A stretch of 64,000 nt of DNA. It comes from Paenibacillus tyrphae. Its GTDB lineage: Bacteria > Bacillota > Bacilli > Paenibacillales > NBRC-103111. This document shows positions 46,374-54,898 of the stretch, piece after piece. A program made the position numbers and the translations under genes. Positions within the stretch are counted from its first letter, which is position 1; each line of letters begins with the position of its first letter. The stretch lies in NCBI RefSeq assembly GCF_000722545.1, contig NZ_JNVM01000001.1, positions 96,524 to 160,523 on the forward strand. The letters run 5' to 3'. The notes under the pieces were generated by a model that saw nothing but the letters and a program-made list of their open reading frames with translations, was not told where the DNA came from and ran no database searches.

Positions 46374-47816
46374 TTAGACTTGATCGGGAGGCTTCCTCGT
46401 GCTCGTCAAATGTATCCATCCGGTCCGGTAGCCGCCATAGACTGCCGCCTGCACCTCCACGGCACCCCGTTCGTGCGGAAGGTCGCTGGACAGCATCCGG
46501 TCGCCCAGCAGCTCCAGCGTTTGACGGAGCGGCACATACAGCGTCCCGTTCGCTAGCTCCATTTCAGGAAACGGGTGAATGCGCTCTTTCGCTTCGGCAT
46601 TCCATTCCGCTGCAGGACGCCGCACCCTCAGCTCCTGCCGGGCCAAATCGTATTCGGCCGCAGTCGCTCCATAGCGGACGACAGCCGTTCGTCGCTCGGC
46701 GTTCCACTCTACGGTTCCGCCCATCGCTGCGATCAATGGTCTCAGAGGTACACTGTAGCTTCCGTCCCGAAAACGGAACTGCTCCTTCGTTAAAGCAAGC
46801 GTGCGGTCACCCAAATACACATTCAAACGTTCCGGCCCTCCCCTTTGACCGGCTTCCGTATAAGCGATAGCCGCGGGCGAGCCAGGAAGCGCTTTCGGAG
46901 CGTTTTCCTTGCCCGGAGTATCCTCTGCAGCCCAAAGCTCCCGATGTTCGTGCACAGCAGCTAGCAGGCTGTCGAACGATTCGCGAGTTTCCGTCCTGGA
47001 CCATTTCGGTTTCCCGCTGGAAAACTGTACCGGCTTCACCTCCGGGGTGAGCGAAGCGAAAGCATAGCCCTTCTCTTTAAATAACCGGATGATCCGGGGA
47101 AGCGCTTTTACAGATTCTTCATGCCCCGAACCGTCGTGCATCAGCACAATGACCTCGTTTCCGAACGGTCCTTTTTCCACCGTACGGAAAATTTGGTCCG
47201 CTGTCATCCCAGGACGCCTTGCATCTTCGCTGTCGATGGACCAATCGTAAATCTCGTAGCCGGCCTGCCCCAAATAATAGAAATAAAAAGCGTCAAAATT
47301 GCCGTACGTCCCGCCCGGTGCACGGATAAAACGCGGCCTGACGCCCGTCGTCTCCTGCAATATATTTTCCGTCTTCTGAACCTGCTCCCAAAATGCGCGA
47401 AAGTCGGAGTACAGCTCCCGGTAGACGTGATTGTAGGTATGATTGCCGAGGGCATGGCCGTCCTCCACGATACGCTTCGCGATATTCGGGCGCTCCTGCA
47501 CCTGCTCGCCCAACACGAAGAAGGTGGCCCGGACGTCCTCCTCCCGCAAAATGTCCAGCACCTTCGGGGTCAGCTTGCTCGGCCCGTCGTCGAAGGTCAG
47601 GTACACCGTCGGCTTTTCCGCAGGGGTATAGTATTTTTCGGTTGCCATACGTTTGCCCGATTTCAGCTGCGTAAACAAAGCTTCCTCTCCTTCATGACCG
47701 GGTGCCGCCCCTGCCGTGTTCGTCAAGACCGTAAGCCACAGGATCGTGAGGAAAAGCATGGATGTCCAAACGGTGCTAATCATGCGGAACGAATAAGCTT
47801 GCGGTCTGCACTTCAT
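46374..47816 (-). CDS. Secreted polysaccharide deacetylase with copper-amine-oxidase-like domain
   Basis: 480 residues with a signal peptide ending near AGA. The NodB domain (about 65-255) has TFDDGPSKLTPKVLDIL with the catalytic Asp pair, the metal-binding GHALGNHTYNH, RAPGGTYGNFD and VLMHDGSGH. A C-terminal region (about 330-470) carries the repeat SVPLRPLIAAMGGTVEWN and YVPLRQTLELLGD typical of Cu_amine_oxidN1 domains, which in Bacilli serve in wall attachment. It probably deacetylates peptidoglycan or another wall polysaccharide. Confidence 0.93.
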   Translation of the reverse strand: MKCRPQAYSFRMISTVWTSMLFLTILWLTVLTNTAGAAPGHEGEEALFTQLKSGKRMATEKYYTPAEKPTVYLTFDDGPSKLTPKVLDILREEDVRATFFVLGEQVQERPNIAKRIVEDGHALGNHTYNHVYRELYSDFRAFWEQVQKTENILQETTGVRPRFIRAPGGTYGNFDAFYFYYLGQAGYEIYDWSIDSEDARRPGMTADQIFRTVEKGPFGNEVIVLMHDGSGHEESVKALPRIIRLFKEKGYAFASLTPEVKPVQFSSGKPKWSRTETRESFDSLLAAVHEHRELWAAEDTPGKENAPKALPGSPAAIAYTEAGQRGGPERLNVYLGDRTLALTKEQFRFRDGSYSVPLRPLIAAMGGTVEWNAERRTAVVRYGATAAEYDLARQELRVRRPAAEWNAEAKERIHPFPEMELANGTLYVPLRQTLELLGDRMLSSDLPHERGAVEVQAAVYGGYRTGWIHLTSTRKPPDQV

Positions 47817-47933
47817 TGAGAGATCCCTCCGTATAGTTCTATGAAATGGGTATTGATAGAATATATGGATGGTTTTTCTCTTTTATGACCGGAGGACTGC
47901 ATGAGAATTCGCCGGGTGCCATGCAAGAAAACA

Positions 47934-47987
47934 TTGACAAGGGTGGTGGAACGAGGTAGAATTTTTCACGATAATGATAATCATTTT
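47934..47987 (+). promoter_or_regulatory. Promoter with Fur box
   Basis: TTGACA (47934-47939), a 16-base spacer and TAGAAT (47956-47961) are followed by GATAATGATAATCATTTTC (47969-47987), which matches 18 of 19 positions of the Fur consensus. Iron-bound Fur would block the start of transcription. Confidence 0.93.
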
Positions 47988-48013
47988 CATTTATAATGAG
48001 AGGGGCATCATCT

Positions 48014-49006
48014 TTGTTTACATCCTTACGTTTGAAATGGAAATCCGCTGCTGCGCTCTTGGCCTGCGTAACCACCTTAGGTGCGATACTGAGCGGCTGC
48101 GGCGCGGCTAACCCTCCAGCCTCGACTAACGATACAGCCCAGAAACAGCCGGCTGCGGCAGCCGTATCGGAACTAACGATCAACCATGCGATGGGCTCTT
48201 CCAAAATTCCCGCTCAACCTAAACGGATCGTCGTCCTGACTAATGAAGGAACGGAGGCCGTGCTTGCTCTTGGCTTTAAGCCGGTGGGAGCGGTTAAATC
48301 CTGGTCCGGCAGCCCGTGGTACGACCATTTGAAGAAAGATCTGGATGGCGTTGAAGTCGTCGGAGACGAGAACCAGCCGAATCTTGAGGCAATCGCCAAG
48401 CTGAAGCCCGATCTGATTCTCGGCAATAAACTGCGTCAGGAAAAAGTATACACGCAGCTCGCAGCCATCGCGCCGACGGTATTTACGGAACGTCTGCAAT
48501 CCGACTGGCAGAAAAACTTCCGGGTATATGCCGAAGCCGTTAACAAAAAAGCCGAGGGCGAGCAGCTTTTGCAGCAATATGACAAACGCATCGCCGACAT
48601 GAAGGCTAAAGCAGGAGATAAGCTCCATACGAAAGTATCTCTTGTTCGTTTTATTCCGGGGAAAGCCCGGCTTTATATGAAAGATACGTTTGCAGGACTT
48701 GCGCTCAGCAAAATCGGCTTCGAACGTCCGGCTGCACAGGACAAGGACGAATTTATGGCCGAGATCAACAAGGAACGTCTTCCGGATATGGACGGGGACA
48801 TCCTATTTTATTACGTGTGGGATAACGATAAAAAAGAAGCGAGCGCCGTCGAGAAAGACTGGACGGGCGACCCGCTTTGGAAAAACTTAAACGTCGTGAA
48901 AAACAACAAAGTGATTAAAGTGAGCGACGATATTTGGAACTCCTCCGGCGGGATCATTGCCGCCAATAAGATGCTGGACGAAGTGGATCAATACCTGCTG
49001 AAATAA
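48014..49006 (+). CDS. Iron-siderophore-binding lipoprotein
   Basis: 330 residues from TTG 48014, which has AGGGG 8 bases upstream. An ATG at 47996 has no such signal. The signal peptide ends in the lipobox LSGC (about residues 26-29). The rest is a periplasmic-binding-protein fold of the siderophore type: PKRIVVLTNEGTEAVLALGFKPVGAV, NLEAIAKLKPDLILGNKL and IAPTVF. It captures ferric siderophores for an ABC importer. No permease or ATPase gene is adjacent, so it must work with a distant or shared importer. Confidence 0.93.
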   Translation: MFTSLRLKWKSAAALLACVTTLGAILSGCGAANPPASTNDTAQKQPAAAAVSELTINHAMGSSKIPAQPKRIVVLTNEGTEAVLALGFKPVGAVKSWSGSPWYDHLKKDLDGVEVVGDENQPNLEAIAKLKPDLILGNKLRQEKVYTQLAAIAPTVFTERLQSDWQKNFRVYAEAVNKKAEGEQLLQQYDKRIADMKAKAGDKLHTKVSLVRFIPGKARLYMKDTFAGLALSKIGFERPAAQDKDEFMAEINKERLPDMDGDILFYYVWDNDKKEASAVEKDWTGDPLWKNLNVVKNNKVIKVSDDIWNSSGGIIAANKMLDEVDQYLLK

Positions 49007-49018
49007 ACCTGCCGCCTG

Positions 49019-50104
49019 CTACTCGAAAAATCGGATGCACACCGGTTTCGGTATGCGGAGCTCATGACCTGTGGGCTCCAGCCGGCCGGTGTTTTCATTT
49101 ACGGCTAAGGTGACAATGGAATCCGAATTTTGATTGGCGGCCAACACGAATTTCCCATCCGGCGTAACGGCAAAATTTCTCGGCCATGCTCCGCCGGTCG
49201 GCTCGTGCTGGATCAGCGTCAGCTTGCCGTTGGTCCGGTCGATGCGGTAGACGGCTATGCTGTCATGCCCGCGGTTGGAGCCGTACAAGTAGTCCCCGGA
49301 TACCCCAATGTGGATATCGGCGCAGTAGCTCTCCCCGGCAAACCCATCCGGCAGCGCGGACACCGTCTGGATTTCCCGAAGCGTTCCGGCTTCTTGACTG
49401 TAAGCGAACGCCGTAATCGTAGAATCCAGCTCGTTAATGACGTACGCATACGGAAGCTCAGAATGAAATGCGATATGGCGCGGGCCTGCCCCGGCATGCA
49501 CCTGCACTTCGCCATGCAAAACAAGCGCCGGTTTTTCTCCGTTCTCTTGAATGTTGTAGATCATAATTTTGTCCATTCCGAGATCTGCGACAAAAATGCG
49601 GGAATCTTTCAGTACGGTGCAATGCGCATGAGCCGCTTCCTGCCGGTCGCTGCGAACGCTGTGCCCTTCATGCTGTTTCCGATCCGCCAACGGACCGATA
49701 CTGCCATCTTCCGAGATTGGGTACAGGCTCACGCTGCCGCTTGTATAATTGGCAACGACAAGCCGCTTCCCCTCACGGTCCGTTACCAAATGGCACGGCG
49801 AAGCGCCGAAAGAAGGCTGTTTGCCGATATAGCGCAAAGCCCCGGTCTCCGGTTCCACGGCGTAAGAAGCCACTTCCCCGCCTTCCTTGCCTGCCTCATC
49901 CTGCAGTTCGCTTACCGCAAACACCCTGCCGCGTTCCGTATCAACCGTCAAAAAGGAAGGCATCTCGACTTCCGCATAAGCGCCGATCGCAGACAGCTCC
50001 CCGGTTGACTTATCCATGCTTAGCACATATAAAGAATCGTTTCCGCCGCCATTATAAGTCCCTACGTAGACGATCCGATTGGACTGTTTTTCATACCGCT
50101 GCAT
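49019..50104 (-). CDS. 6-phosphogluconolactonase-like beta-propeller (lactonase) protein
   Basis: 361 residues with the repeated blade pattern of the seven-bladed lactonase family: YVGTYNGGGNDSLYVLSMD, SPCHLVTDREGKRLVVANY, GAGPRHIAFHSELPYAYVINEL and GAWPRNFAVTPDGKFVLAANQNSD. The family includes E. coli Pgl (YbhE) and B. subtilis YkgB, which hydrolyse 6-phosphogluconolactone. It stands alone, converging on the lipoprotein gene with a 12-base gap. The biochemical role is inferred from family. Confidence 0.88.
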   Translation of the reverse strand: MQRYEKQSNRIVYVGTYNGGGNDSLYVLSMDKSTGELSAIGAYAEVEMPSFLTVDTERGRVFAVSELQDEAGKEGGEVASYAVEPETGALRYIGKQPSFGASPCHLVTDREGKRLVVANYTSGSVSLYPISEDGSIGPLADRKQHEGHSVRSDRQEAAHAHCTVLKDSRIFVADLGMDKIMIYNIQENGEKPALVLHGEVQVHAGAGPRHIAFHSELPYAYVINELDSTITAFAYSQEAGTLREIQTVSALPDGFAGESYCADIHIGVSGDYLYGSNRGHDSIAVYRIDRTNGKLTLIQHEPTGGAWPRNFAVTPDGKFVLAANQNSDSIVTLAVNENTGRLEPTGHELRIPKPVCIRFFE

Positions 50105-50198
50105 TCACGACCGCTCCCTTACTGGAAATTTATTGCTAAGGTTTGTTTTTCGCCATCCCCAGTATGCATTCCTGCTTCTACCAACTTGATGCTAATTT

Positions 50199-50234
50199 AA
50201 AAGCCGGGGTTGCTTTGCGTTGCTCCCGGCCTTT
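50199..50234 (-). terminator. Terminator of the peroxiredoxin gene
   Basis: On the minus strand an imperfect stem (AAAGGCCGGGAG with CCCCGGCTTTT) is followed by a short T run. Confidence 0.65.
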
Positions 50235-50249
50235 AGAGATGAACGGCTG

Positions 50250-50738
50250 CTATGGGGTCTCTACTCCTGCTTGAGTCTCCTTGACGGCTTCCAGCACCTG
50301 CTCGACGTGGCCCTTGATCCGAACGCCGCGCCATTCGCGAACAAGCTTGCCTTGCGGATCGATGACAAACGTCGAGCGAACCACGCCCATATATTCGCGT
50401 CCGTACATCTTTTTCAGCTGCCAAACGCCGAACAACTCGCATACCTCGTGGTCGGGATCAGAGAGCAGCGGGAACGGCAGCTCGTATTTGGCGGCGAACT
50501 TCTCATGGGACTTCAGGTCGTCCGGGCTAATCCCGATCACTTCGGTGTTCAACGACTCGAATTGTCCGTTGTAATCGCGGAACTGGCAGGACTCCTCCGT
50601 ACATGTCGGCGTCATATCCTTGGGGTAGAAGTACAGAACGACGTATTTGCCCCGAAACTGCGATAGCGTTACGGATTCCCCGCTTCCGGCGGTCAGATTA
50701 AAATCCGGAACAGGTTGTCCGGGTTGAAGCTGCGGCAT
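50250..50738 (-). CDS. bcp: Thioredoxin-dependent peroxiredoxin (BCP/PrxQ type)
   Basis: 162 residues forming one AhpC/TSA domain. FYPKDMTPTCTEESCQFRD contains the peroxidatic Cys46 and the resolving Cys51 five residues later, the alpha-2 type of PrxQ/BCP. RSTFVIDPQGKLVREWRGV closes the domain. It reduces hydroperoxides with electrons from thioredoxin. GAGGAGAT precedes ATG 50738. Confidence 0.95.
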   Translation of the reverse strand: MPQLQPGQPVPDFNLTAGSGESVTLSQFRGKYVVLYFYPKDMTPTCTEESCQFRDYNGQFESLNTEVIGISPDDLKSHEKFAAKYELPFPLLSDPDHEVCELFGVWQLKKMYGREYMGVVRSTFVIDPQGKLVREWRGVRIKGHVEQVLEAVKETQAGVETP

Positions 50739-50844
50739 AGTTATTCATCTCCTCGCATCCGTGTTTGTCAATTTTTTCTTTGTACAAGCATTATACGAAA
50801 CTCCACCGCCGCAAAACAACCTGACCCTCCTAATCTAGGAAATG

Positions 50845-50873
50845 AAAAAGCCGCCCTCATAAAGGACGGCTTT
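50845..50873 (-). terminator. Terminator of the secreted repeat protein gene
   Basis: On the minus strand AAAGCCGTCC pairs with GGGCGGCTTT, followed by TT. Confidence 0.88.
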
Positions 50874-50894
50874 GCGATAGATGTTTTGAAGCTC

Positions 50895-51563
50895 TTACTT
50901 CTTATTGATGAATGCTTTCAGGGAAGCGTTCAGCTCATCCTTCAAGCCTGCAATAACTTGATCTTCGTTGAGGCCTTTTTCTTTCGCGATATCGGCAATC
51001 GTTTTGCCGTTGTTGAAATAGGTGCTCAACTCATCTTCAGTAATACCAAGTACTTTTGCTACGGACTCTTCGTCAACTTGAGCTTTCAGCTTGAGCTTTT
51101 TGCCGTAAGCGCCTTGCAGTTTGTCTTTATAGCCGCCTTTGCTGACAGCCGCAGTAACCGTGTCGTTTACTTCTTGTTTCAGTTGGTTGGCTTCATCCGA
51201 AGTAATGACTTTTTGGCTTAAAGCACTATCCACTCTTTCAAGCATAGGATTGACCAATCGGTTAAACAAATCTGTATGAGTTACCCCGTGGAGGTTGGCC
51301 ACTTCCGAGATCGTTTTGCCTTTTTGGAGTTCATCCTTCAAATCATCCACGCTCATATCAATAATACCGGATGCTTGAACAACAATGGCATTCAAACCAA
51401 GATTTACACGCTTGTGCAAAGGAATGGAAGCATCCGGAACGACCGTGTACGTAATTTCGTCATCCGCAAAAGCCTTAGGGGCCGTTGCTAATCCGCCGAT
51501 TCCACCAAACAATACTGCTGCTGCCACCGTACCTGCCATAACTTTACCTGTCCATTTTTTCAT
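50895..51563 (-). CDS. Secreted protein with duplicated helical repeat, function unknown
   Basis: 222 residues from ATG 51563, which has GGAG 7 bases upstream. A signal peptide ends near KAFA. Two copies of one motif are visible: residues 70-102 (VDDLKDELQKGKTISEVANLHGV) and 174-206 (TEDELSTYFNNGKTIADIAKEKGL), each resembling a small helix-turn-helix or wall-binding helical unit. The region between is helical (about 105-140) and then Lys-rich. I recognise no named family. It has its own promoter and an unusual tandem repeat in its leader. Confidence 0.85.
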   Translation of the reverse strand: MKKWTGKVMAGTVAAAVLFGGIGGLATAPKAFADDEITYTVVPDASIPLHKRVNLGLNAIVVQASGIIDMSVDDLKDELQKGKTISEVANLHGVTHTDLFNRLVNPMLERVDSALSQKVITSDEANQLKQEVNDTVTAAVSKGGYKDKLQGAYGKKLKLKAQVDEESVAKVLGITEDELSTYFNNGKTIADIAKEKGLNEDQVIAGLKDELNASLKAFINKK

Positions 51564-51593
51564 AATTCTCTCCACCTTATCCTTTTTTTATAT

Positions 51594-51649
51594 TTCGAAC
51601 ATACGCTTGAACATTTGTTTTGAACAAACGTTTTGAACATATGTTCAAC
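51594..51649. repeat. Four tandem 13-bp repeats in the leader of the secreted repeat protein
   Basis: Four units of about 13 bases follow each other without gaps, each with GAACA near its start and G-T-T or G-C near its end; the last contains the exact palindrome TTGAACATATGTTCAA. They start about 35 bases above ATG 51563 and lie just after the -10 box, a place suited to a repressor array. Confidence 0.75.
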
Positions 51650-51663
51650 TCCCTATGATTTGT

Positions 51664-51693
51664 ATCATACCACTGGATAAACCTCCCTGTCAA
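51664..51693 (-). promoter_or_regulatory. Promoter of the secreted repeat protein gene
   Basis: On the minus strand, -35 TTGACA (51688-51693), an 18-base spacer and -10 TATGAT (51664-51669). The region from here to 51946 contains no convincing gene; a 63-codon frame at 51725-51916 lacks a ribosome binding site. Confidence 0.82.
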
Positions 51694-51906
51694 CTCGCTC
51701 GAAATCATCAAGTATGTACATTTTTTGAACGAACCAGTTTGTGGTAAGGGACTTATTGCTAGTATAGGATGGAAATATGAACTCAACGTTACGTCAAGCT
51801 TAAAGGGAAATGAAAGAAAGCTTAAAAAAATCTTAAAACAAAGAGACCTTGATTTTTTAAATTTTTGCCGAACTGGGGAACTGCCCAGTCCACTAGACAT
51901 TTCTCA

Positions 51907-51915
51907 CATACTATA
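51907..51915 (+). promoter_or_regulatory. Possible sporulation (sigma-K-like) -10 box
   Basis: CATACTATA matches the CATANNNTA -10 pattern of mother-cell sigma-K promoters and lies 31 bases ahead of the CotD-like gene. The -35 AC element is not at ideal spacing, so this is a suggestion only. Confidence 0.35.
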
Positions 51916-51946
51916 AAGTAAATCCAACCCGAAAGGAGCCGCTTAT

Positions 51947-52159
51947 ATGCACGATTACGATTGCTACTCCCCATGCCCGACCAAGACCGTTTACGATCCG
52001 CCCGTCCGGATCTACCGGGATTTTTTCCATCCCCAGCTCGTTCAGGTCGTTCGTCCCGTCGAAATCGTCAATCGCCATCATTGCGTCCCTTGCCCGCAGC
52101 ACGTTTACTCTTATTCCGAAAGAGACGAATGGGTCAAAGACGGGCACAAAGGCTACTAA
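51947..52159 (+). CDS. Small Cys/His/Pro/Tyr-rich protein, CotD-like spore coat candidate
   Basis: 70 residues beginning MHDYDCYSPCPTKTVYDPPVRIYRDFF, with HPQLVQVVRPVEIVNRHHCVPCPQH in the middle. It has no signal peptide or membrane segment. The composition (many His, Cys, Tyr, Pro and Val) and the length resemble CotD-family coat proteins of Bacilli. The AAAGGAG ribosome binding site 8 bases ahead of the ATG, a terminator hairpin overlapping the TAA and a sigma-K-like box support a real gene. Family assignment is tentative. Confidence 0.72.
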   Translation: MHDYDCYSPCPTKTVYDPPVRIYRDFFHPQLVQVVRPVEIVNRHHCVPCPQHVYSYSERDEWVKDGHKGY

Positions 52160-52170
52160 ATGGTAGCCTT
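52149..52170 (+). terminator. Hairpin overlapping the stop of the CotD-like gene
   Basis: AAGGCTAC (52149-52156) pairs with GTAGCCTT (52163-52170), enclosing the TAA stop. The T tail is weak. Confidence 0.6.
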
Positions 52171-52194
52171 CTCCGCGGCGCCGTCCCGGTACGC

Positions 52195-52225
52195 AAAAGA
52201 GGAGCTTGCCTGTCGGCAGCTCCTC
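52195..52225 (-). terminator. Terminator of the ABC-2 exporter operon
   Basis: On the minus strand GAGGAGCTGCC pairs with GGCAAGCTCCTC and is followed by TTTT. Confidence 0.75.
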
Positions 52226-52266
52226 GCGATCCCCATATGTTACTTTGTTACATAGTATTCCGCACT

Positions 52267-53052
52267 CTATGATCCTGCTCCGCGGTACCGTTTCACCCCG
52301 TAATTCCACACCGTCAGCCCGAAGGTCAGGAAGACGAGCCCCACCAGCGGGGTAAGTAAGGCGAACGTTCCCCAATTTGCCCGGTCCAGAAAATAGGCGG
52401 CCGGATAAAACCCGACGAAGCCGAACGGCAGCACCCAAGTCAGCATGATGTTCAGAAGACGGTTGTAAATCGTCATCGGGTACCGCCCGTAGTTTTGCAG
52501 GTTCCACAGCAGCGGCAAAATGCCGGTAGGCGAATCCGAGAAAAACGACAGCGATGTAAAGAAAATGTACACGCCCCCGTAAATCATGATCGAACCGAGC
52601 ACCAACACAAGCAGGATGAACGGATCGTACCACATCAGCCCGAGGTCAAGCTGCGTCCAGGAATAGATCATGATGATCAGGCCAACCAGCGCGCTGAACA
52701 GCGAGGACGGGTCCATATTTTCCAGCATCAGCTGCACCAGATTATGCGCCGGCCGGGTCAAGATCCGGTCCATCTCGCCTTTGACGATGTAACGCTCGGT
52801 GAATCCCCAGAGATTAAAAAACGTAATAAACAAGCCGTAAGGCACCATAAAATAGCCGTAGATAAACAAAATCTGCTGCTCGTTCCATTCGCCGATCGCC
52901 GCGGTATGCTGGAACACGACAAGAATGAAAAATAAATTCAACCCGTTAAACAACAGATCGGACAGCACCTCGATCCAAAAATCGGAACGGTAGGTGAGCC
53001 GCGTTTTCATGTAATTTTTCAAATAATCGACAAACAAGCCCGCATAGAACAT
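52267..53052 (-). CDS. ABC-2 type permease (second membrane subunit)
   Basis: 261 residues with six helices. GEMDRILTRPAHNLVQLMLENMD in the cytoplasmic loop and ILPLLWNLQNYGRYPMTIYNRLL are typical of the ABC2_membrane (DUF990-like) pair found beside a NatA-like ATPase. The gene is the last of three with gaps of 6 bases or less. The substrate is unknown. Confidence 0.88.
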   Translation of the reverse strand: MFYAGLFVDYLKNYMKTRLTYRSDFWIEVLSDLLFNGLNLFFILVVFQHTAAIGEWNEQQILFIYGYFMVPYGLFITFFNLWGFTERYIVKGEMDRILTRPAHNLVQLMLENMDPSSLFSALVGLIIMIYSWTQLDLGLMWYDPFILLVLVLGSIMIYGGVYIFFTSLSFFSDSPTGILPLLWNLQNYGRYPMTIYNRLLNIMLTWVLPFGFVGFYPAAYFLDRANWGTFALLTPLVGLVFLTFGLTVWNYGVKRYRGAGS

Positions 53053-53058
53053 GCGCCA

Positions 53059-53853
53059 TCACCCTCCCTGCACGAACAGCCGCGTTCGTGCGCCCCGCCA
53101 AAGTACATAGAGCGGCACAATTAACAGCACGAACCAGACGATTTGGATGGCAAATACGTTGTAAACGGCGCTGCCGGCTACTTTGCCGGTGAAGACGGAG
53201 CCAGGCAAGTACGTGATCGCCGGAAACGGCAGCAGATTCATCAGATCCTGCGCCCAGCCCGGGAAGAATGACATCGGCACGACCAGTCCGGAGAACAAAT
53301 CGACGGTTACCCGCTTCATCCGCATCATGCCTTCGTTGTTTTCAAGGAAAAAGGCGAACAGGCCGGTAATGATATTAATCTGCGTATTGATCAGGAAGCT
53401 GAAAAACAGCATGGCGAGAAAAATAACCCAGGTTAGCGGATCGGACGGCAGCTGCACCGGAAACAGGAACGCGACGATCACCATGCCCGGCACGGAAAAT
53501 AGAAAGAACCGGAACAAGCCTTCGCCGAGACCCTGCATCATTTTGACGACGATGTAATTGTACGGGCGGATGAACTGGATCGCGACGCTACCGTCTTTGA
53601 TCTCATTGGCAATTTCCCGGTCCAGATTGTTAAAATAAAACGCCCGCGCCATCCACGACACGGCCACGTAGGTCGTCATCTGTGTGACGGTCATCCCGCC
53701 GAGCAGCTCTTTCGTACCGTAAATCGCCTTCCATAGAAAATAATACGCCCCAATATTAAGGGCATAAATAATAATCCCGCTGTAATAATTGACCCGGTAA
53801 GCGAGCATCATCAGGAAGCGGATGCGGATAATGTCCAGATAGGCGCTAACCAT
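53059..53853 (-). CDS. ABC-2 type permease (first membrane subunit)
   Basis: 264 residues with six helices. DGSVAIQFIRPYNYIVVKMMQGLGEGLFRFFLF and VDLFSGLVVPMSFFPGWAQDLMNLLPFPA are the family's loop and exit elements. It overlaps the ATPase gene by 8 bases and lies 6 bases ahead of its partner, so the three make one heteromeric exporter. Confidence 0.88.
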   Translation of the reverse strand: MVSAYLDIIRIRFLMMLAYRVNYYSGIIIYALNIGAYYFLWKAIYGTKELLGGMTVTQMTTYVAVSWMARAFYFNNLDREIANEIKDGSVAIQFIRPYNYIVVKMMQGLGEGLFRFFLFSVPGMVIVAFLFPVQLPSDPLTWVIFLAMLFFSFLINTQINIITGLFAFFLENNEGMMRMKRVTVDLFSGLVVPMSFFPGWAQDLMNLLPFPAITYLPGSVFTGKVAGSAVYNVFAIQIVWFVLLIVPLYVLWRGARTRLFVQGG

Positions 53854-54898
53854 GCAGCGTCACTTCCTGTTCTTCGCGCAGCTCCTTTTTCGCTTCCGCC
53901 GATCCGGACTTGTAAATTTCGCGCACGATGTCGTCCGTGTTCGTTTCAAGGATTTTAATGTCCTCGATCGTCGTTATACCGACAACCCGGCTAAGCACCT
54001 CAGAGACGCTTGCCGCCTGCTGCGGAATCCATACTTTAGCCGTCAGCTCGTTGTCGAGCGACCAGTCTACTTGCAGTCCTGCGGTCAGCTCCTGCAAACG
54101 GGGCAGCGATACCGGCTCCGAGAAACGGAGAATGACTTCCTTGCCTTTGCCCCAGCGCTCTTTCAGCTCCTCAAGTCCTCCGTCGTAAATGATCCGGCCG
54201 TCGTCGAGCATAATGACCCGGGAACACAGCGCTTCAATGTCCTGAAGATCATGGGTTGTCAGCAGAATGGTCGTACCGTACCGTTTGTTCATGGATTTTA
54301 GAAACTCGCGGATTTCCGTCTTGACCATAATATCCAAACCAATCGTAGGCTCGTCCAGAAACAAAATTTCCGGATTGTGAATGAGCGACGCGGCAAGCTC
54401 GCAGCGCATCCGCTGGCCTAGACTCAGCTTGCGCACAGGCCGGTTCAACAGCTCGCCAAGCTGCAGCCGCTCCACCAGTTCGTCCATGCGGCTGCGGTAT
54501 TCCGCTTCCGGGACGCGGTACACTTTCTTGAGCAGCTGGAACGATTCGATCACGCCGATGTCCCACCAAAGCTGGCTGCGCTGGCCGAATACGACGCCGA
54601 TGTTCCGGACGAATTTTTCCCTCTCTTTATAAGGAACGAAGCCGCCTACGCGAATATCGCCGGAGGTCGGGACGAGAATGCCGGTCAGCATTTTGATCGT
54701 AGTCGATTTACCCGCTCCGTTCTCGCCGATGTAGCCGCAAATCTCGCCCTGCGGAATTTGGAAGCTGATGTCTTTCACCGCGGCGACTTGGTTATACTCT
54801 CTCCTGAACAGGTCGCGCACAGCGCCTTTCAAGCCTTCCCGGTTTTTTTGCACTTTGAATTCTTTTCTCAGCCGATGCACGTCGATGGCGAGATTCAT
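53846..54898 (-). CDS. ABC-2 exporter ATPase
   Basis: 350 residues from ATG 54898, behind AGGAGG with 10 bases of spacing. Walker A is GENGAGKST, the signature LSLGQRMR and Walker B ILFLDEPTIGLD, with the switch His in LLTTHDLQD. The C-terminal 90 residues form a regulatory tail (VILRFSEPVSL onward). It resembles ATPases annotated as NatA-like. It powers the two permeases encoded directly downstream. Confidence 0.92.
   Translation of the reverse strand: MNLAIDVHRLRKEFKVQKNREGLKGAVRDLFRREYNQVAAVKDISFQIPQGEICGYIGENGAGKSTTIKMLTGILVPTSGDIRVGGFVPYKEREKFVRNIGVVFGQRSQLWWDIGVIESFQLLKKVYRVPEAEYRSRMDELVERLQLGELLNRPVRKLSLGQRMRCELAASLIHNPEILFLDEPTIGLDIMVKTEIREFLKSMNKRYGTTILLTTHDLQDIEALCSRVIMLDDGRIIYDGGLEELKERWGKGKEVILRFSEPVSLPRLQELTAGLQVDWSLDNELTAKVWIPQQAASVSEVLSRVVGITTIEDIKILETNTDDIVREIYKSGSAEAKKELREEQEVTLHG

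Noticed and set aside
51594..51649. Standard LexA/SOS boxes
   Set aside because: The units share GAAC-N4-G but most lack the full CGAAC-N4-GTTCG, and the target gene is not a known SOS gene; kept only as an unexplained array.
51725..51916. 63-codon frame upstream of the CotD-like gene
   Set aside because: No ribosome binding site, no recognisable domain, and it overlaps promoter-like sequence.
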